From: Aspidiotus rigidus
Taxonomy: Eukaryota > Arthropoda > Insecta > Hemiptera > Diaspididae
Direction of reading: 5' to 3'
Assembly: GCA_035079385.1 (NCBI GenBank)
Contig: JAVHKY010000029.1
Location: forward strand, 9,238,001 to 9,302,000
DNA: 64,000 nt
A program made the translations under genes and the position numbers. This document shows, in pieces, positions 25,201-37,200 of the stretch. Within the stretch, counting starts at the first letter, position 1. Every line of letters starts with the position of its first letter. The notes under the pieces were generated by a model that did no database searches, was not told the DNA's origin, and saw only the letters and a list, made by a program, of their open reading frames with translations.

Positions 25201-28200
25201 ACCGGTTTCGAACCTGTCGTGCTGGTTCAACTCGAAGCTTTCGATATTATACATTCAGTGACATCACATCAATAAAATGGTAAAAACATGAAATAATTGA
25301 ACCATCAGGAGGGGGATCGTTCGAAACTCGAAATTTATAGTCTGCGACGCGACATAGTGAACAATTTCGACGGCAGGTTCGAAAGCGGTCATCTGTACTG
25401 TTCAAAAATAAAATTGTACATGTCCGTAATATTTTTCATTATTATCAATATTTGTTACGTTTTAAGCAATCTAGGTTTACTCACAAAGTTTGACATCGAC
25501 TTAGAGTCGATATAATTTATCGGAGGTCACGAGCCACAAAGGCGAATTCCCAGGTACAGTTATGGAAGCGGCCGTATACCTAATGAAATCAATGAAAAAT
25601 AAATTTTCATGGTATTTCAATTCACATCTTCGATATTGATCCACACTTCATGTAATTTATGGAAAAATTTACGACCACTCTCTCTTTGGTTTGTGAAATG
25701 TTCATGAGATCTAAACATACTTAGAATCACCACCAGTGCTGCCAGAGGTGACGCATAGTTTTCCTGAAACAATTCACGGCACTTTCGAGATTAAAGGGGC
25801 ATTTTGGGGTGACACATTATATAAATTTTCGCTCCAGAGCCGGTTTATTCTGCTTCAAATATACCAGCGCCATGGCCATTTTCTCAGGAAAAAGTGGTAT
25901 ATTATCAAAACTTTTGTATCTGGCAACACTGAAAGGTACGAAGTCACACTACACTAGACTACACGACACCAAGGGCGGTAAGCGATTCGAATTTAGGGCT
26001 TAAGCTTAAGGTTTAAACTTGTAGAAGAATTTTTTTTCGCTCAAGCTTAAGGCTTACACTTGAAATGAAATTTTTTTCGCTCAAACTTAAAGCTTATTTA
26101 AGACTTATGAGTTTGAACTTAAAACTTAAGCTTAAAGCTGAAAGTACTTCACAGAAGAAGATGAATTAGAACTTTTGGGAAGAGGCATCAATTACAACCG
26201 CAATCATAGAAATTGACCTAGTGTAAGCTCAAAAACATTGCTATTAGCTGCAAACAAGTAATCCAATTTATGGAATAAGACTTAAAGACGGAAGCCCGAA
26301 CCAGGATTGGAAAAGTACTGTCGGGCATCAAGAGAAACCCATGACAAAATGTAAGTAATGCAGAGGAAGGTCACAAATCTACAGAAGAAGATCGGACAGA
26401 ACAACTTGATCTCGACTAGGCGGACGCAGACAACACAATAGCGGTAATGGAGAAAGACGACTACAGATAAAAAGTGAAGTCATACATTGCAGAAAATGAA
26501 TACCGAAGAGCTGCAGAAATATTAAATCAGGCTGAAAACGGTATTGAAAGAGAACAATTTTCCTGACAATGAGAAAACTCTTCAGTTGAACCCGGTAGCA
26601 TCAGAATCCAAGGGGCTTGTAAAACTTCACAAAGTGAACCGTTCGACCAGACCACTGATTAATAGCATCCTGCAATCATCACGTTATAAGGTAGCAAAGA
26701 TCGCAACCAGATTCATAATAGAAAACTATACCCGTTCGCACCTAAACAAAGTATCAGAAACAACAGAGAGCAAACGTCATCATTTCATTTTAAAATTTTT
26801 CCTTTGTCCATTATAACCAAGTAACAAAGGCTCTAGCCGAGTAAGGGAGGATGACCTTGGTCGAAAATGGTAAAAATGTTGTCCCCAATGAGAAAACTCG
26901 AAACCCAAAAAATTGGACACATCCGGTCACCCACATGGTCTGTAGAATCATTTTTAGACCTAAAATCCAAATGGCTGTACCTCAGGCAATATGGATCGCA
27001 CAGCAATGTAACTTGGTGACATTTCCATGTTATTTTTTTCAAAAAAAATCATTCATATTTTCCCTGGTTTCTAACATTAACAAAACTTCAAACTCGAATA
27101 TTTAAAAAAATCGGGGGGAGGCACCCGGGGAAAATCATTTATTTGAAGCGCCATATCATCTACTACAACATGCATTAGTACCATAGTCCTTGGTGAGGTG
27201 GAAGATTCCAAAAAAAATCAATATTTAATGAATTTCTGTGATTTTCCCATGAATAGCGGGGTGAACCACGACTGCTACCGCAATAGACCGCGTGAAATCG
27301 ATAGTCAATGTTCGAGCTGAAAGATACGCACTCCTTCGTGGGATGAAATGGGAATGTAGATAGACCAAAAATATATTTTTAGTATTTCGTTTATCGATTT
27401 CGTCAATTCTTATGTAAACACATCCACGGATTAGGTGGAGTGCGTTAGATTGAGAGAAATAGTTGACAAATTCTCCAGTCACTGGAAGAGTCTGAAAACA
27501 GTAGAGAAGTGAGAAAATCCACTTTTTTACCCTGGACGACCGTGAGTTTTGGTATTTCATTCATCAATTAGGTCGATTATAATTTAAACACTTTCGTCGA
27601 GTTCGAAAAAAATAGTCCAAAAATCCTCCAGTCACTGGAACGTTCTGGAAGTAACAAATAATCGAGAAAATCCATTTTTCACCCTGAAGGACCGTGAGTT
27701 TTGGTATTTCGTTCATCAATTAGGACGATTTTAATGTAAACACGTCCACCGAGTTTGAAAAAAATAGTCAATAAATTCTCCGATTGCTGGAACGGTCTAG
27801 AAATGATAGAAAATCAAGAAAGTCCACTTCTTCAACCTGGACAACCTTGATTCTTGGTATTTTGTTCATCAATTAGGTCAATTTTCATGTAAACATATCC
27901 GCCAAGTTTGAAAAAAATATTCAACAAATTCTCCAGTGCTGGCTGGAACAGTCTGGAAATAAAAGGAAATCAAGGAAATCCACCTTTTCAACCTTGAGAA
28001 CCATTTCTTGCAATCCATCCATTAATTTGGTCAATTCTCTTGAGAACTCGTACGCCGAGTTTTAGAAAAATTTGAAAAAAAATTCTCTAGTCGCTGGGAC
28101 GCTCTGGAAATAGTAAAAAACCAAAGATACACACCCACCTCTAAGATTCATTTCCTTTACTTTAAAATGTAGAATGCGAATGTTTATTTTTGTCCCCTTG

Positions 28201-31200
28201 AAGTCGAGTGGTACAAACTGTGTCACTAGGAGCCGTGCAGTTGCATGATATGCAGGAATCTCTTCTCAAGTTGAGGTGACAATGCTTCAAATATTGGAGT
28301 TTATGAGCATGGCAATACAAGGAGATGGTTGTCTTCTATTGGGTCTCGTGAGGGGATTTTTCCGCATCATGCGAATGCACGGCTACCAGTAACACAATTT
28401 CTACCGCTGCGACTCGAGGGGAAAAAAGTAACAGATGAATCATATTTGTAATTAAATATAATATTATACAAAAATTTACAAAACCGCAAAATTTTATTTT
28501 GTGCGGTTTTGTAAATTTTTGTATATTATATTTAATTAAACATGTCCCGCAACATCGTTTCTCGTATTAATCAGATGAATCATAGTGGCGGGTGTGTATC
28601 TTTGATTTCTTAATATTTCCAGAGCGTCCCGCCAACGACTAAAGAATTTTTTTCAATTTTTTTAAAACTCAGCGTACGTGTTCTTATAAGGATCAACCAT
28701 ACCAATGAACGAATAGCCTAAAATTACGGTCGTCCAGGTTGAAAAAGTGGCCTTCCTCGATTTTCTACTATTTCTAGACCGTTCCAGCGACTGGAGAATT
28801 TATTGACCATTTTTTTCCAACTTGACGGATGTGTTTTGTAATCCCTGATGATGTCGCGTGAGCGACGAAACGTCGGTTTTTATTTAAAATAAAAATTAAA
28901 AAAAAAAAAAAAAATAGTGGTATTAAGTGCTGTTTTTTTGTTTTTTAATTAATCCCTCGTGTAAACTTCTCTCTTCATAAAAATTTACCTTATTGATAAA
29001 AAGAATACAAATAATCACGCCGGTTCACCTGGTTGAATAAGTGGATATATTCAATTTTTAACTGTTTTCAGACTATTCCAGCGACTGGAGAATTTATTGA
29101 CTATTTTTTCCGAACTCGGCGAAAGTATTTAAATGAGATTTGACCTAATTGATAAACAAAATACCAAAAATCACGGATCTCCATGTTGAAAAAGTGGATT
29201 TTCTGGATTTGGTACTATTACTAGAACGTTCCAGCGGCTGGAGAATTTTTGGACTCTTTTTTTCGAACTCGACGAACGTGTTTACGTTATAATCGACCTA
29301 ATTGATGAATAAAATACCAAAACTCACGGTCGTCCAGGGTAAAAAAGTGGATTTTCTCACTTCTCTACTGTTTTCAGACTCTTCCATCGACTGGAGAGTT
29401 TTTCAACTTCTTTTCTCAATCTAACGCCCTCCACCTAATCCGTGGATGTGCTTACATAAGAATTGACCAAATCGATAAACGAAATACTGAAAATATATTT
29501 TTGGTCTATCTACATTTCCACTTCATCCCACGGAAGAGTGCGTACTTTTCAGCTCGAACATTGACTATTGATTTCACGCGGTCTATTGCGGTAGCAGTCG
29601 TAGTTCACCCCGCTAATCATGGAAAAATCACAGAAATTCATTAAATAATATTGATTTTTTTGGGAATGTTCCACCTCACTGAGGACTGTGGTACCAATGC
29701 ATGTTGTGGTAGAGAGTATGGCGCTTCAAATGAATGATTTTTCCTAGCTGCCTCCCCCCCGATTCTTTTTTAATGTTCGAATTTGAAGTTTTGTTATTGC
29801 TAGAAACTAGGGGAAATATAAATGATTTTTTTTGAAAAAAAAATAGCATGGATGAACGTTCAAATATACTAAAATTTCCCCAAGTTACATTGCTGTGCGA
29901 TCATTATTACCTGAGATACAGCCATTTGGATTTTAGACCTAAAAATAACTCTGCAGCCCTTGTGGATGAGCGGATGGGTCCAATTTTTTGGGTTTCGAGT
30001 TTTCTTCATTGGGGACAACATTATGACGGACATTTGAAACATTTTTCGACCAAGCCCCCCCCCCCCTGTACCCGGTTATAGCCGTTGGAATATAACATCA
30101 CAAACTGATCATGAGTTTAAAATAAGATAACAAAATTTGAAAAATTGTAGTTGAAACATCCGTGTTCTTTGCTCCCTCTCCCGTCAGAAAACTAATCCCA
30201 ACTTGATTGAGAAGCGTGTGACGAAATGAGAGAGAAAAAAAGTCAAAATCAACACAGACGCAATGAACATGTGTTACCTACGCAAATTACCGCTTCATTC
30301 ACAGTTTTATTTGAGCTAAAAAATTACAAACTTTTGGTAAATTATTCGACTATATCGTTTGTAGGCTGTCGTGCACGAAAGCACGAAGCAAATAAGTTCA
30401 GGTTCGAAGTATACGTACGTATAATAAAAATATTGTACCGTTACTGATTTTTATGTACCTACAAGTACTTATTTGAATATGTACTAAAACGGGCGGCGAG
30501 TTGACGTGCAGCTTGTTACGGTTACATTGTTTGTCCATTACATTATTCGCAAACAGTGACCGCAAACTACCCAGCATGCGTCTTTCGAAATTCCCTCTGA
30601 AAAAGTAAAATCCCCTAAGGCTGCGTACCCGTATGTACTCGCGATTCGCGTAGGTCTCTTTCATTATGTGTATACTGTAAGAGCAGAAGGTTCGTAAAGA
30701 AAAGCGAATGAGCGAGCACGCTCGGTTTGCGGTCATTCCACGTGACCACGATGAGAATGCGACAACTCTTCGAGCGTAGGTGTTTGCCTTCGAGATAATC
30801 GTAGGTGGATACGTGACTTAGTCTCTATAATATTTGAGCAAAAAAATTCCAAGCTCGGTTACGATTGGACTTCTTTTCACCGGAAACCAAAAAACGTCGT
30901 GATCACGTTTGCGCTCTCCTGGAATGCAAAGTAATACAATACTTTTTCTAAACGTTTGAAGAGAATATCGCAATCGTGCTGTTGGATTGATGCTGTATGG
31001 TAGACCTTGAACGACAATACGATGATTGTTTCAAAAATATTCCATTAAATTTCTACTTAAGTCAAATACGGCGAGAATTTTTTGTATTCACCGAGCGCTC
31101 GTCCGACGTACTCCTCAAAAGTTGACTTTAATGGGTATTTGATAAGATAGATTCTTACCCTATACATGCGACGAGACTTTGTGGGCTGGACAAAGTTTAC

Positions 31201-34200
31201 AAATACGTGATCTGCAGCAAAAAATGATCGAGAATGCAATAGAACCAAAGTCTCTTCATGAGCGGAGGGAGAGGGGCCGGTAAATATGCGATCAAATATA
31301 CGTGCAGTCGAAACAGTACGAGTAGATGTTGGTAATGAAGAGTACGGCCGCCAGGAGCAAATCCTTATTTTTTCTTTGGTGCCTTGCTATCTCCTTTGTG
31401 AAGAAGCCGAAAGGTGGCTGTTGTTGCATGATGATCTTCTTTTGATGAATAGAATATCAGCATTTTATATGCTTATGAGATTGGGAGTACTCTTGGAAAA
31501 ATCGTCGCGGTTTTTGGGCGACTACTTCCGGGAAAATGGTCAAGAAAAAACTGCTGACATAATCAGTGACCTTGACCTACTTTAGAAATTCAGACAGATT
31601 TTGGCTTTCCCTAACTTTGAGACCTGTATCTTTCGCTTTCATTATACTACAGTTTACTATGCTATACTAGGCTTGAGGTACCATAATACTAGGAACTTCA
31701 TGTTACACAGTATGTTAGGCTGACTAGCTCATCCCGCCCTCTATACTAGGCTTCAAGTAAAACATCTTTCTCACGAAAAATTCAAGTCAACCCTTTTAGT
31801 TCTAAAATTTCAAGGATTTCAACTTTCGATCTTCCTATTTTTTTTTTTTTTTTTTTAATAAAAATCTATATTTTTCGGATGTTCTCAAGGGGCCCCACCA
31901 ACTACTAAGAGAATGTTGAAAAAAAAAAAAAAAAAATGTTAAATTTTGTTAAATTTTTGGGACTTAAATACCTTTATTTATGAAGGGTCACCTATGTGAA
32001 AATTCTTCATCTTTTTGTACAACTTATTTTATTTTGAAGATCAATGAAACTCTGTTTGAGGAACTCTGACCATCTCATTATATATGATTGGAGGATTGGA
32101 GGGAAACTTGGAAAAATGTCAACTTTTGAGCTAGGCTATATATGATAGGAGGAGGACTTGGAAAATAATAGAAAATACCAAACACAAAAACTGAATGAAC
32201 TGGATGAGTATTGTGTTTATAAAATTTTTATAAATTAATCTACGTAATATATTATGAAGAAATATTTATTAAAATGAAAATGATAGATTAATGAATCCGT
32301 TTTTGCAAAAAGGGCCTAAGTGTACAAGTGTACTTCGGGGCTCGGGCCCTCTCTAATTAAAACACGCTAATACGTAGGGCGCACTCTAGCAAACATGTCA
32401 TCAAACTTTCAAATTGTTCTGACGTGCCTTTGTTGATCATTTGTTGATGTTGAACGACTATAATTATTATACAACCTGTATTAACACTTACGTTGTATTA
32501 TCCTTAGCAGTTTCTGAGTTCCCTTCTTTCAAAAAAATTTTATATGCCTTAAAAATTTGATTATAATATTTTTTCACTTGCCCCTCAACACGGTAGAAAT
32601 TGTGTTTTCACAAAAAGGGCCTAAAAGGTAGTAACTCTTCCAGTGTTTTCATCAGGGCAGTGATCTTATCACAGATCTTCAATTCCTTCAAAATATTGTA
32701 GTCCAATAACTCTAATCTTCATTCCCAACTTGTCAGAAAACATTTTGTTTACTCAAAATTGAAATTTTGAATGTTGAAATTTCAAACACGTTTTTCTAGA
32801 GACAAGGTTTTTGCACTTAGGCCCTTTTTGCGAAAATGGATTCAAATTTCTGTGAAACAACAAAATATTCATCCATAATTTAAATTATAATAGATTATAC
32901 ATGAATTTATAAATATTGAATAATATGAAAAATAATTTATTTGAATAAAAAATCCAATCAAAATTTGAATAGATGAGTCGCGCTCAGCGAAACCATGTAC
33001 CAAGTCGGAAAAAAAAATCCGATTTTTGGTGAAATTTTCAGAAGAGGTCTTCTGCTTTTGAATAAAAAAAAAATCGGAATTTTTTTTCCGACTTAGTACA
33101 TGGTTTTGCTGAGCGCGACTCAAATATTGTTAATATAATTAATGACCCAATATTTCATATTGAATTTAAATTTGTAGATGTTTTAACTAAAAATATTTTC
33201 ATAAAATTTTTTTAATTCAATTTTTGAACTAAAATTTATGTTTAATAATAAAATAATATTAATAATAAAATTAATATTAATATAAATTTTGATCAAAACA
33301 TTTTTTAAAAAAATTTCTCAACAAATATTATATGTTTTATATTTAAATTTAGGTATTGAATTAATTCAATTTATTATTAAAATTATAATAATAAAAATTA
33401 TTCTTGGAATTTGAATTAATATAATTATTATTAGGATAATTGAATTTTTAAATAAAAAAATTGATGTTGTTGATAAAAAATAATTATCAACCTTGAAGAA
33501 ATAATTATTAAATTGGAAAAATTTATTGTAATAATAAATAATATAATTAGTAAATTTATTTTTATGATTAATAATTATTTAATGATGTACAAGATCATTA
33601 TTTAATTTAATTTCAAATTATACTTAATGTAAATTTCGATAATATTTTTTTTTTTTTTGTTATAATAATTGTATTAATAAAAATTAATTTAGTTTTTAAT
33701 TTAAATTTATTAATTTATTATAGTTACCTATATTTCAATAGAATATTTTATTTTGATGAATTTAATTTTTTACCCTCACAAAACATAACCAAAAAATATG
33801 GCCCAAACGCAACCTGAAGGGCTGAAAATATACAAGAATATTTCATGGTATTCATGGCCCTTTTTGAAAATTCAAGTCTGCCTCAGTAATTGAAGTAAAA
33901 TAATCAAGCCGCATTTCAACCAGATTCCATAAGTCTCTTCTAGATCTTTATCTCGTCTTGCTCTCGAAAAGCACAAGTACCCAGCCGCATGAAAATCCCA
34001 ATTTCTGCAAATTTAACGGGAAAATTTGGATTGCTCTCACCAACTCACGATGTGCTGAATTTTTCTCAGAAGTATGACCAGTTACAGATTCCGGCATCAA
34101 TGACCTAATAGTCAAAGTTCCTGAACTTATCTTCTTCGACGTCAATGGTCTCTTCCCCGGCATGCCATAGATTCCCAGCATCAAATGCTTTGGAAATTTC

Positions 34201-37200
34201 TCACCGCAAACCCAAGTACCTTAATCATTGTGGAATTTAGAATCTACTCAGGATAGAGTGGAACACGGTATGCAGAGATTCCAAAGACTTGAAATATACA
34301 AAATCGGTTTCCTATAGTGTCGTTATACTGGGATTATGCGTTTTGCTTAGACACCTTCCAGCTAGAAGAGTTTCTAGGTTCCTCGATTTGTAGTGTCCAT
34401 CTATGGAAAGATACATCAACCTCAACTTTTCGACCTATCCATTTCTACAGCGAAATATCTAGAAAATTTTCGACTGTCGTAGCCAATATGCATAACTTTT
34501 GTACACCCGCTCGTTCAATCACTTGTTATAAGTGCTTTCGCCACCTTACACTTCCCAAACTGATTGCTGTGGCAATAAACAGCACCACCTTCCTCGGCTG
34601 TAAGAAACCGAATGAATAAAGGGAATGTGACCTGCGATGAGAAAAGGATGCTCATTGTCCATTGGCGCAAGAACACCATTTCTCTCTTATTGGACATCTA
34701 ATAAGAGAGAAATAGCGTTTCTGTCAGTGGGCAATGAGCATCCTTTTCTTATCGCAGGTCACAAATGGTTACCTTGGCAACCTACCTGGTCATAGATGCC
34801 TTTTTTGTCTTGCCCTCCCCTAACCGGAAGTCTCAAAGATCGTCTCCTCGAACAAAGAAAACTTCTATATCGCTCTCAAAATCCCCGAGTCTCGCTCTCA
34901 TTTCACTCGTTCACATTGTTTTGTTTCCGATTAATCGTACTTTTCTCTTTTATTTCCATTCACGTTGAATCTAAAATATCACTTTGTAAACTTGACACAG
35001 AGGCAGCATTTTAATTGACTTCAGCCCAAATAAACTCCATTAAGGCACAGTGTCATCAACATTTTCACCTTGCTCTTCTTCTCTGGAGGACCATCCAGAA
35101 TGAGAAACGCTCACCTATATTTGCTTCAGAGTGTTGACGAGAAATTAAGCTGATGGTAAATTAGTCCCAGCATTTTTTATTGCCATTAAGCAGCGTGGTC
35201 ATACCTTGTCAATTACGAACCGCGACCTTCGTCATAATCGTAAAGAGTGTTTCATGTCGAGAAACATGAATTATCATTTACTGGTGTGAGAAATTAACGA
35301 GTATATTTTTTGTTCGCGAGGGTCATCATCAAGTTCTGTTTTTAACAGGGAACCGCTTTTATAGCTGAGTATCTCATCATCGGCCTGTCTTTTAAACCTT
35401 ACTAAAAGTACAATTTTTTAGATATAATACTTGTCTAATGAGAGGATTTGGCCCTTCTTATATATAGAGCTTGGTGGTCGAAGTCTATTCCCAAACCCAC
35501 AAAGTGGATGAATTAAATTTTTCAAGTACCCCTCTCAATCTAGCCTGCACCACGATGGGAACTCTTCCAAGTCACCTTCTGATTTGGAGATATTCTGGAA
35601 GAACTCCTTTTATATAAAGTTTGGAAGTCGAGCTCTTCACAAACCCTCCTCCTCTATTCACGTACATATTTATCCTCTCTTTCTCTCTCATATACATCGG
35701 AAGGTGAAATTTTTTCAGAGCCCTGCGCTTTGCTAGAGGGACGATGGATGATGGATGGCAAACATTTTGCCTAAATAAGCCCTTTTGCCCCTATCAATAA
35801 AACAAGTTCCCTGTTCAAAAGTTTATAACGGAAAAATCATGGGTAGTATTTTGATTTTCGCGTCAGTCAAAGTGAAGGAAATTTTTTCTGAGAAAACCCA
35901 CGACGGAAAATCTATTCTAGTCCATCTCAATTCAGTACGAACTGACGACGTTTTATCGATGCTTTTCTGTTGCAGAGGATGAAAGATGATGTCGCCCTAC
36001 TACCCGAACAGCTGGAAATTGTTTTCGACACGCTGGATGCGGAGAAGAATGGTTTTCTCACGTTGGAGCAGTTTTTGAAAGGATTTAGTAAGTTTAATTC
36101 GCGAATATATATAAAGTCGTAAAATATTTTCCATTCGCGGCCATTACCCGGAAATATATAAAATCGTATACTTTCGTAAATGTAAATTGTTTATTCAAAT
36201 TGCGTTCATGAAAATACGAGGCACGCGAGATACTGTCATATCTGGATCTGGTTGCAATTAATGCGATGGCATTCATCAAAAATTTAATCGCACTCGTATA
36301 CGTCATTTTTAGCAAACGACTAGACTCGAAAAAATTTTTCCATCTCATTATACCACATCATCTAATCTAGTCTTAGTGGCCATAGAACGCATTCTAAGTA
36401 CGCGTGTAGTAAAACGATATACCGCAAATATTTTACGTTCGCGTCGGCAGGTAAATTCCGATTTTAGGTTTATTATAGCGGGGCGTTAATTTGTCTGAAA
36501 TTCCGGTTCGTGTACGAAACAATGACCGAAGCGATGATAGCTAATTTCGGCTGCTCTGGTTGTCTTACAGGGGAATACTTGGTAATTACGTCATCGAATA
36601 ACCACATTTCGGCGGATTACGAAGAAGAAGATGAAAATACGAAGAATAATTACAATAACGCGTTAGCGAATACTCTCGATCTCATTAAGGGAACGAATAT
36701 TCTGAAAACGTAAGCCAACTTTGTCTATGGTTTTTCACCGGCCATCATCGGTCAACTCGTGGTTTAATTTCCACGGTGTTCTTTCCAGGAGTGCCGAGGA
36801 ATTGGAATACATTAGCGAGCAAATGAAGGATAGAACCGGATGTCAACTGTCACAATGGGAAATCTTTCTCAGAGATCTGCAACACGATTTACAAACGTAC
36901 AAAGACTCGTACGTGAAGCTTGAGAAGCTGATGAAACAAAAAGATACGCAACATCAAACTTACGTAAGAAATTCACTTTCAACTATTTAAACCAAAGCTG
37001 CTTTTGTACACGGACATTCTGAATAGAATATCACATACCAAGAATTGTATGAAGTAAAAAGTTCGCTAACAACTAGTCGAAGGAAGCCCGAGCCCGACGA
37101 GCTGAAGAAGAGCGTGACGTCATCAATGTGCTTGGGTTATTGAAAGTAGATAGAGAAGAGACTTGAAAAAATTACGAGCATGAGAGTATGACGTCATCAA

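Larger units (their letters stand above)
26812..30081. mobile_element. Large foldback element, ~1.3-1.5 kb inverted arms of ~150-bp units
   Basis: The outer ends read CCTTGGTCGAAAATGG inward from the left and the inverse of CGACCAAGCCC from the right. Inner landmarks pair over the full length: TTTAGACCTAAAATCCAAATG with CATTTGGATTTTAGACC; GTAGATAGACCAAAAATA with its inverse near 29500; GGTGTGTATCTTTG at the inner edge (28588-28610) with 28120-28137. The outer ~500 bp of each arm are unique. The inner ~800 bp consist of about five tandem units each containing GGTATTTCGTTCATCAATTAGG, GAGTTCGAAAAAAATAGTC and CTCCAGTCACTGGAACG. No coding capacity is seen. The right arm carries an extra ~140 bp with a hammerhead-like motif. 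Confidence 0.85.

Noticed and set aside
25190..25225. Possible tRNA because of GGTTTCGAACC
   Set aside because: No A box, no acceptor or anticodon stems. The string belongs to an inverted repeat.
31286..31585. 99-codon frame in intron 1 as a gene
   Set aside because: Protein-like, but no domain and no fitting splice sites. Kept only as a remark in the intron entry.
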